From Hyphomonadaceae bacterium (GTDB lineage Bacteria; Pseudomonadota; Alphaproteobacteria; Caulobacterales; Hyphomonadaceae), in assembly GCA_028285145.1 (NCBI GenBank), contig JANQQC010000025.1:1-40940 (forward strand): DNA of 40,940 nucleotides, in the 5' to 3' direction. The translations under genes and the position numbers were made by a program. Position 1 is the stretch's first letter; each line of letters opens with the position of its first letter. The notes under the pieces are model-generated. The model had not been told where the DNA came from, searched no databases, and was given only the letters and a program-made list of their open reading frames with translations. Positions 17,408 to 24,796 of this stretch are shown here, piece by piece.

Positions 17408-18208
17408 ATGCAGCAGGCGGAAGACTTCAGGGCCGAGAGCGAGGCGCTAAACGCGCTGCTCCAAGGGGCCGACGAAGCACGCTTTTCCGAGCCGACCCAG
17501 TTCAAGAGCTGGACCATCGATGCCGTACTCCAGCACCTTTACTTCTGGAACATCATGGCCGGCTTTCAGATCACCGATGAAGATCAACTCGTTGAAACCA
17601 TGTCTAAGATCGCGTCGCAAAAGGGTGGGATGCGCGCCTTTGAGAATGATCATTTCGAGGGCTTGTCCGGTCATGCCTTGCGCAAAGCCTGGTTCGCCAA
17701 TGTGCAGGAAACGGCAGATCTCTTCGCCGACGCCGACCCGAAGCAACGCCTGAAATGGGCCGGGCCCGACATGAGCGCCCGCTCCTCGATCACCGCGCGC
17801 CTGATGGAAACATGGGCGCACGGGCAGGAGGTCTACGATCATCTCGGCGTCGTCCGCGAGAATGAAGACCGCATTCAAAACATAGTTGTCCTCGGCGTGA
17901 ACACGTTTGGCTGGACTTACCGCACACGCCGGGAAGATCCGCCCGGGCCTATGCCTCACCTGAAACTCACTGCCCCGTCCGGTGCCGTCTGGACGTATGG
18001 CGAAGACACCTCAGAGGATCTCATCGAAGGCCGCGCCGAGGAGTTCTGTCAGGTCGTCACGCAAACGCGAAACATCGCCGATACAGACCTCATCGTGACC
18101 GGCCCGGTTGCAGCTGACTGGATGTCGAAAGCGCAGTGTTTCGCCGGCGCGCCTGAAACACCCCCAGCCCCAGGGACACGCCGCACGGCGGAGAGAAGCG
18201 CCGTCTGA
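17408..18208 (+). CDS. TIGR03084 family (DinB/MDMPI-like fold) protein
   Basis: A 266-aa protein of the TIGR03084 group, relatives of mycothiol-dependent maleylpyruvate isomerase and DinB-type four-helix metalloproteins. The putative metal-binding histidines are seen in WTIDAVLQHLYFWN and in LMETWAHGQEVYDHLG, with the expected spacing. The C-terminal half (PPGPMPHLKLTAPSGAVWTYGED) matches the family beta-domain. I chose the ATG at 17408 because GGGAGG precedes it at good distance; 17378 is an earlier in-frame alternative. The stop TGA abuts the stop of the converging ymdB gene (TGATCA). The reaction is unknown, and since this type of bacterium lacks mycothiol the thiol partner, if any, must be different. 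Confidence 0.85.
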   Translation: MQQAEDFRAESEALNALLQGADEARFSEPTQFKSWTIDAVLQHLYFWNIMAGFQITDEDQLVETMSKIASQKGGMRAFENDHFEGLSGHALRKAWFANVQETADLFADADPKQRLKWAGPDMSARSSITARLMETWAHGQEVYDHLGVVRENEDRIQNIVVLGVNTFGWTYRTRREDPPGPMPHLKLTAPSGAVWTYGEDTSEDLIEGRAEEFCQVVTQTRNIADTDLIVTGPVAADWMSKAQCFAGAPETPPAPGTRRTAERSAV

Positions 18209-19036
18209 TCAGGCCGGCGATGTTTCCGCCAGGCGTCCACCAATCCGGATCGGATCGATACGGACAGCCGCGCCCGTTGCATCGTCTGTTTCAACGACCA
18301 CGCCGCACATCGTGCCTTCGCCCTTCGCGGGCTCATTGCGGGGGCCGGGCAGGCGGGTCGTAAAACGCTGCAGCGAGATATCCTTGTTCATCCCGACGAC
18401 AGAAAGATAATCACCGCACATGCCTGCATCGGTCTGGTAGGCGGTGCCTTCTGGCAAAATCTGCGTATCGGCGGTCGGCACATGGGTATGGGTGCCAATA
18501 ACGAGGCTCGCCCGCCCATCGCAGAAATGTCCCATCGCCATCTTCTCAGACGTCGCTTCGCAATGAACATCGACAATCAGCGCATCGACAGTTGATCCGA
18601 GCGGCATCGCGTCGAGTTCACGCTCAACGGCCTGAAACGGATCATCGAGCGCGTCCATGAAAACACGCCCCATGACAGAGATAACGCCAACCCGGTGACC
18701 GGACGGCGTGACATAGAGGTGTGCGCCGCGTCCGGGAGCGTTCACACCGACCGGATAATTACTCACCCGCAGCATCCGGTCTTCGCGCTGGATATAGGTC
18801 AATGCCTCGCGCTGGTCCCAGGCATGGTTGCCAAGGGTCAGGCAGTCCGCACCGGCGCTGAACAGCTCTTCGGCCACAGCTTCCGTAATGCCAAACCCGC
18901 CCGCCGCGTTCTCGGCGTTCACCACGACGAAATCCAGCCGAAGGCGTGCCTTCAGGTCGGGAAGGTGGTCTACCACTGCGCGCCGTCCGGGCTTGCCGAC
19001 GACATCTCCGAAAAAACCGAGTTTCATCCGGGCCAT
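18209..19036 (-). CDS. ymdB: YmdB-like metallophosphoesterase (TIGR00282)
   Basis: A 275-aa calcineurin-like phosphoesterase of the TIGR00282/YmdB family, which in Bacillus hydrolyses 2',3'-cyclic nucleotides and influences gene expression. Dinuclear metal motifs are all visible: FFGDVVGKPGR (Asp), VVNAENAAGGFGIT (Asn-Glu), TLGNHAWDQRE (Asn-His), VDVHCEATSEK (His) and VIGTHTHVPTADTQI (His-x-His). Start could be 19036 or the ATG at 19027 (MKLGFFGD); neither has a strong ribosome binding site. It lies downstream of the large acidic lipoprotein on the same strand, but a terminator sits between them. In many alphaproteobacteria this gene stands near a YebC-type gene, which is not seen here. Confidence 0.93.
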   Translation of the reverse strand: MARMKLGFFGDVVGKPGRRAVVDHLPDLKARLRLDFVVVNAENAAGGFGITEAVAEELFSAGADCLTLGNHAWDQREALTYIQREDRMLRVSNYPVGVNAPGRGAHLYVTPSGHRVGVISVMGRVFMDALDDPFQAVERELDAMPLGSTVDALIVDVHCEATSEKMAMGHFCDGRASLVIGTHTHVPTADTQILPEGTAYQTDAGMCGDYLSVVGMNKDISLQRFTTRLPGPRNEPAKGEGTMCGVVVETDDATGAAVRIDPIRIGGRLAETSPA

Positions 19037-19060
19037 ATGGACGAGCGTTGCCCATAAGAA

Positions 19061-19089
19061 AAGCGCGCGACCCAGAGAGCCGCGCGCTT
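19061..19089 (-). terminator. terminator after the acidic lipoprotein gene
   Basis: AAGCGCGCG and CGCGCGCTT form a perfect 9-bp stem with an 11-nt loop. On the minus strand it is followed by TTTTCTTAT. It lies 18 bp after the lipoprotein stop codon and upstream of ymdB. Confidence 0.8.
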
Positions 19090-19107
19090 TCTTGAATAGA
19101 GGGTTGT

Positions 19108-20727
19108 CTACTCGTTGCTGGCAGAGAAACCGAGCGTGGACTTTGTCAGCCCCGATGGGTCCCCGCTCTCAATGAGCGCACCAATCGCAATAGGCTCTTC
19201 AGGATCGAGCTTGATCGTCAGCGTCTGTGGATCGGAGATAAAGCTCGAAACGGCCCCGGAAGCCTCCGTGATGAGCTCCATATCGATGCCCGAACCGCCT
19301 GCCATCATCGGTGCCATGCTCATCATCGCCACCACCTGATTGCGCATCTGCGCGGGGTCTTCGCCGGACTGAGCGGCAGCGAGATTGAACATGCGGTCAA
19401 CAAAGCTGTCATCCTCGAAGCTGAACTCGAAACTGTGAACGGTCAGCGCGCCCAGCGCCTCCGTCATCATTTCCTGCGAGTTCGCCGCATCAAGGGCTTC
19501 GGGCGTCATGCTGCCCGCAATGGCTTCGGAGTAGGCTCTGTAACCTTCCAGCTTGCCGCCGAAATTCATTGTGAAGCCATCAGCCAGTGTGAAGTAGTTC
19601 TTGCCGGCTTCGTAGCTGACAATGTCATTCTCGGGATCGTAGTCGCTTTCACCTGCGCCCGAGAACTCCATGGTTTCGTAGCCGATCATGCCGAGGCCAC
19701 CCGCCAGCTGGCTGCCGACTTCGCCGGCATCCGCATCCGCCGACAAAGTGGCCGTGAATGGCTCTACGGTCAGTTTGGTCGGTTCGCCTGCGCCATTTCG
19801 GTCAACCAGGTAGTTCAGGGATGGCAGCGCGAAATTGGCACCGCCGGCGTCCACAGTGAAATTGGAGACCGACATGGCGTCAAACCCGGGATCGACAGGG
19901 TCGCTATACATGGCGTCCATGACAGCCGACGCCATTTCGTCTTCGCTTTCGCCAGCGTTCTGAAGCGCGGACAACACTTTCAGATCCGCACCGGACACGG
20001 TGATCGCATCAAGGTTCACATCCACCTTGGTGCCATCTTCCCCATCGATCATGTCGAGTTTCATGCCGGACAGGACAGCCGACGCCGCTCTCTCATTCTT
20101 CATGCCATTGATGACAATCTGGTCGATCCCGAACGTGCCTTCAGCATCGTCTTCTTCATCAAGCACGACGGACAATGCGTTCATCGTCCATGAGTCGAAA
20201 CCGAAATCAGCAGCCGCCGGGAACTCGGCCGGGTCGCCATCGCCCATCAGGCTTGCCACCCAGGCGGCGGTTTCTGGAGACGGGTTAATCAGCTCTACCG
20301 AGGCGATCTTCATCTCTGTTTCGGTGTCGGAGTCGTCGTCAGACACTGACAGATCCGACATCAGCATCCGGCCGAAGTTCGCTTCGCCTGAATCGCCTGT
20401 TTCCAGGCCTTCGAAGCTCAGCGTGCCGATCTTCAGCGGCGCTTCGTCTTCTTCAACCTCGATTTCGACGCTTGAGAAGGACGCATTCGCGCCATTTGTT
20501 GAGCTGTCTGCGAACGACACCCGGCCCGCGCCGGACTGGTTCAGTGAAAGCGCCGTCAGCGCTGCACCGGCTTCGGATGCATCGCCGGAGCGAACAGTGA
20601 TCTCAGCGGCCGTTTCGGTGGCACGCTCAATCGCGGCCTCCGCGCTCTCTGGAGGACTATCCGCCTTGTCGCCGCCGCAGGCGGTCAGAAGTGCTGCCGC
20701 AGCTGCGGTGATTAACAAGTGTTTCAT
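19108..20727 (-). CDS. large acidic lipoprotein of unknown function
   Basis: A 539-aa exported lipoprotein. The ATG at 20727 has GGGAG 8 nt upstream and gives a short signal peptide with an LTAC lipobox followed by GGDKADSPPES; the open frame extends far upstream but that part has no such features. The mature protein is very rich in Asp, Glu, Ser, Gly and Ala and consists of alternating beta-strand-like segments such as ASVELINPSPE, LSVVLDEEDDAEG, QIVINGMKNE and LDAITVSGADLK. This repetitive strand pattern recalls AsmA- or DUF945-like envelope proteins, but I do not recognise a named family. An 'AMSVSNFTVDAGGANFALPSL' type segment repeats the theme. Anchoring in the inner or outer membrane cannot be told. 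It is divergent from the YgjP-like gene. Confidence 0.85.
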   Translation of the reverse strand: MKHLLITAAAAALLTACGGDKADSPPESAEAAIERATETAAEITVRSGDASEAGAALTALSLNQSGAGRVSFADSSTNGANASFSSVEIEVEEDEAPLKIGTLSFEGLETGDSGEANFGRMLMSDLSVSDDDSDTETEMKIASVELINPSPETAAWVASLMGDGDPAEFPAAADFGFDSWTMNALSVVLDEEDDAEGTFGIDQIVINGMKNERAASAVLSGMKLDMIDGEDGTKVDVNLDAITVSGADLKVLSALQNAGESEDEMASAVMDAMYSDPVDPGFDAMSVSNFTVDAGGANFALPSLNYLVDRNGAGEPTKLTVEPFTATLSADADAGEVGSQLAGGLGMIGYETMEFSGAGESDYDPENDIVSYEAGKNYFTLADGFTMNFGGKLEGYRAYSEAIAGSMTPEALDAANSQEMMTEALGALTVHSFEFSFEDDSFVDRMFNLAAAQSGEDPAQMRNQVVAMMSMAPMMAGGSGIDMELITEASGAVSSFISDPQTLTIKLDPEEPIAIGALIESGDPSGLTKSTLGFSASNE

Positions 20728-20790
20728 ATTGGTATCTCCCATAGAGCTGAGAACGCCCTTAAAACCTCTTAATGCGAGTCGGTTTCTACC

Positions 20791-21513
20791 ATGAAAAACG
20801 ATAAAGGCCAGAAAGTGACACTGACTGCTCCTGACGGGCGGAAGGTGCCGGTACGACTGGAGGTTAACCCCCGTGCCAAGCGCATAATCCTGCGTCTGGA
20901 CCGTCGGAATCGGCAGGGTGTCGCGGTCGCTCCGGGCACCCGTTTCCTGTCGGCTGCGGCAGCGTTTGCGGCCGAACGCGCTGAATGGCTCGCGGACCAG
21001 ATCGACAGTGCTCCAGACAGCCTGCCTTTCGAGGAAGGCGGCACATTCCCTTTGCGAGGCGAACCTTGCTGCGTCACGTCCGAGGGCCCGGGCCGCGTCG
21101 CCCGGCTTGAAACCGGCCCTCCGCAGCTCCTGCGGGCTCCCGGCGCGCCCGATACATTGTCTGCTCGTGTCACCCGGTTCCTGAAGAAAGAAGCCCGCAC
21201 AGCGCTGGAAGAGGCCGTCACCCGACATTGCGAGACGCTATCGGTCCGCGCGAGCCGCATCACTGTGAAAGACACCCGCTCTCGCTGGGGCTCGTGTTCA
21301 TCCGATGGCCGGCTGTCCTTTTCCTGGCGTCTGATCTGTGCGCCGCCTGATGTGCTCGATTATGTCGCCGCCCATGAATGCGCGCATCTCATTGAGATGA
21401 ACCATTCGCCCGCCTTCTGGGCGCATGTGGCGAAATGCCGGCCGGACTGGAAGCGCCAGCGGGCATGGCTGAGGTCCAGCGGCGAAACGCTCCATGCGGT
21501 CGGTGCCGATTGA
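20791..21513 (+). CDS. YgjP-like zinc metallopeptidase (DUF45)
   Basis: A 240-aa protein of the YgjP/SprT-like metallopeptidase group (M48-related, DUF45). The zinc motif is HECAH (in VAAHECAHLIEMNHSPAFW), with the third-ligand region N-H-S-P-x-F-W, exactly as in the family. The preceding VKDTRSRWGSCSSDGRLSFSWRL is the other signature block. The N-terminal half has the usual basic strand region (NPRAKRIILRLDRR). It is cytoplasmic. No good ribosome binding site precedes the ATG. It is followed 31 bp later by the HAD hydrolase gene on the same strand. Substrates of the family are poorly known. Confidence 0.9.
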   Translation: MKNDKGQKVTLTAPDGRKVPVRLEVNPRAKRIILRLDRRNRQGVAVAPGTRFLSAAAAFAAERAEWLADQIDSAPDSLPFEEGGTFPLRGEPCCVTSEGPGRVARLETGPPQLLRAPGAPDTLSARVTRFLKKEARTALEEAVTRHCETLSVRASRITVKDTRSRWGSCSSDGRLSFSWRLICAPPDVLDYVAAHECAHLIEMNHSPAFWAHVAKCRPDWKRQRAWLRSSGETLHAVGAD

Positions 21514-21544
21514 CCGCGCAGCCGCGCCGAAATAGGCCGCCCCA

Positions 21545-22402
21545 ATGACACAACCGAGTTTCCTGACGGGCCTATCGTCCGTCGCCGACAAATACGATTC
21601 CATTCTCTGCGATGTCTGGGGGGTCATCCATAATGGCCGCCACGCTTTTGATGACGCCTGCAAAGCGCTCGTCGCGTTCCGTGAGCAGGGCGGGCGCGTG
21701 GTGCTGATCACCAACGCGCCGGTGCCCAAGGCCCAGGTGATCCGCTATTTTGAGCCGCTCGGCGTCCCGGGCGATGCTTTTGATGACTGCGTGTCCTCGG
21801 GGGATGCGACACGGTCGGAACTGGCTCGCCGCGCCGACAGCAAAGTCTGGCGGCTGGGCGCGGATGAGGGCTGGGAGCATGACCGCTTCCTCTATGAAGG
21901 CCTCGATATCGAGTTTACGGAACCCGACGCCGCCGATCTTCTGCTCTGCATAGGCCTTCGCGACCATGTGAATGATGAACCCGAAGACTATCGCGAAGAG
22001 CTTAAGATCGGTGTCGATCGCGGCATTCCGATGTTGTGCGCCAATCCTGACCAGAAAGTCCGGATTGGCGGGCAGCTTTATTGGTGCGCCGGCGCGCTCG
22101 CGACCGTCTACGAAGACCTCGGCGGCAGCGTCATCTATCCCGGCAAGCCCCATGATGCGATCTACGATGCCGCCCGCGCCCGTCTTGAGGCCATTGGCGG
22201 TAACACCGACAAGTCACGCACGCTCGCCATAGGAGACAGCCCGGCGACTGACCTGCGCGGGGCCCGCCTGCAGGGGATGGACAGCTTCTACACAGGCACT
22301 GGTCTCAAAGAGCATGGCGACGATTTCGAGACGGAAATCACAGCCCTGTTGAAGGAATATGGAGAGATGGCGACCTATGCGATGCCGGCCCTCAAATGGT
22401 GA
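21545..22402 (+). CDS. TIGR01459 family HAD-type hydrolase
   Basis: A 285-aa haloacid-dehalogenase superfamily protein of the NagD-like TIGR01459 group. Motif I is ILCDVWGVIHNGRHAF (nucleophile Asp; the second Asp of most HAD phosphatases is a Gly-Val context here, as usual in this group). Motif II is VVLITNAP, and motif III/IV is seen as YPGKPHDAIYD and LAIGDSPATDLRGARLQGMDSF. A cap domain lies between residues 75 and 180. Sugar or nucleotide phosphates are likely substrates, not determined. It is the first gene of a same-strand run through MaoC and ribF. Confidence 0.9.
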   Translation: MTQPSFLTGLSSVADKYDSILCDVWGVIHNGRHAFDDACKALVAFREQGGRVVLITNAPVPKAQVIRYFEPLGVPGDAFDDCVSSGDATRSELARRADSKVWRLGADEGWEHDRFLYEGLDIEFTEPDAADLLLCIGLRDHVNDEPEDYREELKIGVDRGIPMLCANPDQKVRIGGQLYWCAGALATVYEDLGGSVIYPGKPHDAIYDAARARLEAIGGNTDKSRTLAIGDSPATDLRGARLQGMDSFYTGTGLKEHGDDFETEITALLKEYGEMATYAMPALKW

Positions 22403-22458
22403 CGAAGGCCGCGCAGCAGTGTAACGAGCCGCTCGCAAGACAATCAGGAGATCGCTGA

Positions 22459-22905
22459 ATGGCGCACCCCGAAGGATACAAATACGAAGATCTCGAAGTC
22501 GGCATGGCCCACGAGACGTTCCACACGATCACGGAAGCCGATATCGAGGCTTTCGCTGACGTGTCCGGCGACCGCAATCCGCTGCACATGGACGAAGAGT
22601 ACGCCAAGACGACGATGTTCGGACAGCGTATCGCCCATGGCGCGCTGACGGCCAGCTATATTTCCGGTATTCTCGGTAATAATCTTCCCGGTCCCGGCGC
22701 GATCTTCACGGGTCTCTCCATGCGCTTCAAACGCCCTGTCTTTATCGGATCGGACGTCACCGTTCGCGCTGAGGTCACAGAGAAGCAGGATCGCGGCAAT
22801 CGCGTCACGCTGAAAGTGACCTGCACGGTCGATGGCAAAGTCGCCATTGGCGGAGAGGCGCAAGTCGTGGCCCCCAGCCGCAATGCGGACGCAAACGGGG
22901 CCTGA
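22459..22905 (+). CDS. MaoC family hydratase
   Basis: A 148-aa hot-dog fold protein of the R-specific enoyl-CoA hydratase (MaoC/PhaJ) type. The catalytic Asp-His motif is in DVSGDRNPLHMDEEYAKTT, where the D and H of the hydratase 2 motif are intact, and FGQRIAHGALTASYISG follows as expected. Such enzymes hydrate trans-2-enoyl-CoA to (R)-3-hydroxyacyl-CoA, feeding polyhydroxyalkanoate or fatty acid routes. GGAG lies 9 nt upstream of the ATG. Its TGA overlaps the ribF ATG (TGATG), so translation is coupled, although the two functions are unrelated. Confidence 0.92.
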   Translation: MAHPEGYKYEDLEVGMAHETFHTITEADIEAFADVSGDRNPLHMDEEYAKTTMFGQRIAHGALTASYISGILGNNLPGPGAIFTGLSMRFKRPVFIGSDVTVRAEVTEKQDRGNRVTLKVTCTVDGKVAIGGEAQVVAPSRNADANGA

Positions 22906-23831
22906 TGGCAGTTTATGCAGACTATCGGGGCCTGCCAGAGACGGCGAAGGGCTATTCAGTCGCCCTCGGGAACTTTGACGGGCTTCACCTCGGTCATCGC
23001 GCCGTAATCGATGCGGCGCGTGCCGCTGGCGGCAAGCTGGGGGTCGCAACGTTTGAGCCGCCCCCGCGCGCTTACTTCCGTCCGAACGATCCGGCATTCC
23101 GCATCTTTCGCCCGACCCGGCGAAACCAGCGCCTGCTAGAAATCGGCGCTGAGGCCGTCTTCGAGCTGCCGTTCAATGGAAAAATGGCTGCAATGACCGA
23201 TGAGGTGTTCGCGCGCGATGTCCTCGTCGACGGCCTCGGTGTGTCCCATGTCGCCGTCGGCTTTGATTTCCGTTTTGGGCGCGGCCGGATGGGAGATGCG
23301 GCGCGGCTGTCATCCCTTGGCCGCGCTATGGGTTTCGGCGTCACCATAGTCGAGGAAATCGTCAGTCTCGGACAGAAGGCCTCCTCCACAGCAATCCGGG
23401 AAGCCCTGATTGCCGGTGAGCCGGACCGGGCGGCAGAGATACTGGGGCAGCTCTGGGTCGCGGACGGCGTGGTGGAAGCCGGGGAGAAGCGCGGCCGGAC
23501 AATCGGCTTCCCAACCGCCAATCTGCATCTGGGCGAACTCATTCACCCGAAACACGGTGTCTACGCTGTTCGCGTGCGCATTGATGGCGAGACGGAGTGG
23601 CGTGATGGCGTCGCCAATTTCGGCCGCACGCCAACCACGGGCTTGCGCGATCCCCTGCTTGAGACCTTCATCTTTGACTATGAGGGCGGTCTCTATGGCA
23701 AGCACGTTGAAGTCGCGCTGGTAGATTTCCTGCGGCCTGAGCTGAAGTTCGACCAGATTGATGACATGGTCCAGCAGATGAAACGCGACTGTGAAGACGC
23801 GAAGGCAAGTCTAGCAAAGTCGCAGTACTGA
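22905..23831 (+). CDS. ribF: bifunctional riboflavin kinase/FAD synthetase
   Basis: A 308-aa enzyme that makes FMN and then FAD from riboflavin and ATP. The N-terminal FAD synthetase domain has the nucleotidyl transferase motif LGNFDGLHLGHRAV and later SSTAIREALIAGEPDRA. The C-terminal riboflavin kinase domain has GRTIGFPTANL and GVANFGRTPT and ends near LRPELKFDQIDDM. The start overlaps the MaoC stop by one nucleotide. FAD supply suits the flavoproteins nearby, such as the old yellow enzyme homologue, but there is no direct evidence of a link. No FMN riboswitch was seen upstream. Confidence 0.97.
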   Translation: MAVYADYRGLPETAKGYSVALGNFDGLHLGHRAVIDAARAAGGKLGVATFEPPPRAYFRPNDPAFRIFRPTRRNQRLLEIGAEAVFELPFNGKMAAMTDEVFARDVLVDGLGVSHVAVGFDFRFGRGRMGDAARLSSLGRAMGFGVTIVEEIVSLGQKASSTAIREALIAGEPDRAAEILGQLWVADGVVEAGEKRGRTIGFPTANLHLGELIHPKHGVYAVRVRIDGETEWRDGVANFGRTPTTGLRDPLLETFIFDYEGGLYGKHVEVALVDFLRPELKFDQIDDMVQQMKRDCEDAKASLAKSQY

Positions 23832-23846
23832 CAGGAGACCAGAGCG

Positions 23847-24617
23847 ATGCCAGTCAATTATGTGGAGGTCGACGAAGCCATCGAGTCCGACGGTCTCAGA
23901 ATGATGGTCGTCAGCAATGTACCAAGCCCGTGGGGCGAGGCGGCCAAGGGCATCTTCCATATCAAGGGGCTCGATTGGAAAGCTGTCCGGCTCGCTTATG
24001 ACGATCCGACGCTGGCCAAATGGGCGGGAGAGCTGAGCGCCCCCGTCGCGGTCTACAATGACGAGCCTCCGCGGTCGCGCTGGTCTGACATTCTGCTCCT
24101 CGCCGAACGCCTCCAGCCGGAGCCCTCACTGATCCCAAGCGACCCGGCAGACCGCGCCCTCATGTTTGGCTGGGCGCACGAGATTCTGGGAGAAGAGGGG
24201 CTCGGCTGGTCGCGCCGTCTCCAATCAGTTGAGGCTGGCCTCGCCAAGCAGGGCGGTTTCCGCAAGCCGGTCGCGCAATATCTTGCCGGCAAGTACGGAT
24301 ATGATGCCGCTAAAGGCTCCACATATGGCGTTCGGACGCGGGAGCTGCTGACGGCGCTGGCGGATCGCCTCAAGGCGCAGAAGGCCGCTGGCAGCGCTTA
24401 TTATATCGGAAATGAACTATCGGCCCTCGACATCTACAGTGCGACGACGCTCGCTCTGTTTGCGCCGCTTCCCGAAGACATCTGTGAGATGAACCCGGAT
24501 TCCCGCGCGGCCTTTGTCTCCATGGATGACGAGACCCGCGCCGCGCTCGACCCGATTCTCCTGGAACATCGCGACCGCATGTACGCCGATGTGCTCGAAA
24601 CCCCGCTGTCGCTCTAG
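23847..24617 (+). CDS. glutathione S-transferase-like protein
   Basis: A 256-aa protein that fits a GST fold: an N-terminal thioredoxin-like part (LRMMVVSNVPSPWGEAAKGIFHIKGLDWKAV, with SPAP-type loop WAGELSAPVAVYNDEPPRSRWSDILLLAERL) and a helical C-terminal domain (from about residue 95). In the thioredoxin-like part the cis-Pro (SAPVAVYNDE) and the D-I-L-L-A-E strand-helix are visible. The Ser in SPWGEA could be the thiol-activating residue. AGGAG precedes the ATG at 11 nt. It may be an uncharacterised member rather than a detoxifying enzyme. The gene ends 179 bp before ileS. Confidence 0.75.
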   Translation: MPVNYVEVDEAIESDGLRMMVVSNVPSPWGEAAKGIFHIKGLDWKAVRLAYDDPTLAKWAGELSAPVAVYNDEPPRSRWSDILLLAERLQPEPSLIPSDPADRALMFGWAHEILGEEGLGWSRRLQSVEAGLAKQGGFRKPVAQYLAGKYGYDAAKGSTYGVRTRELLTALADRLKAQKAAGSAYYIGNELSALDIYSATTLALFAPLPEDICEMNPDSRAAFVSMDDETRAALDPILLEHRDRMYADVLETPLSL

Positions 24618-24796
24618 GCGCGGTCATTGCTCGCTTTTCTTTCGCGGGCGGCCCTGCTAACCGTCTGCGCATGTTGAAGATAGGCGTCACTCGAATTAGC
24701 CGCCCGGCCACGCACTGAACGTTTCTGTCAGGCGAGGCCGGGATTCTGATCATTCCGCTGATATAAACCTCCCCGAAGATTCGAAGACGACCGGAC
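24618..24796. other. ileS upstream region
   Basis: 179 bp without a gene. GGGCGGC (24646-24652) and GCCGCCC (24699-24705) form a spaced inverted repeat with CTAA/TTAG inside, which could fold in the RNA. A TATAAA-like -10 lies at about 24760-24770. No T-box is expected in this class and none was recognised. Confidence 0.35.
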
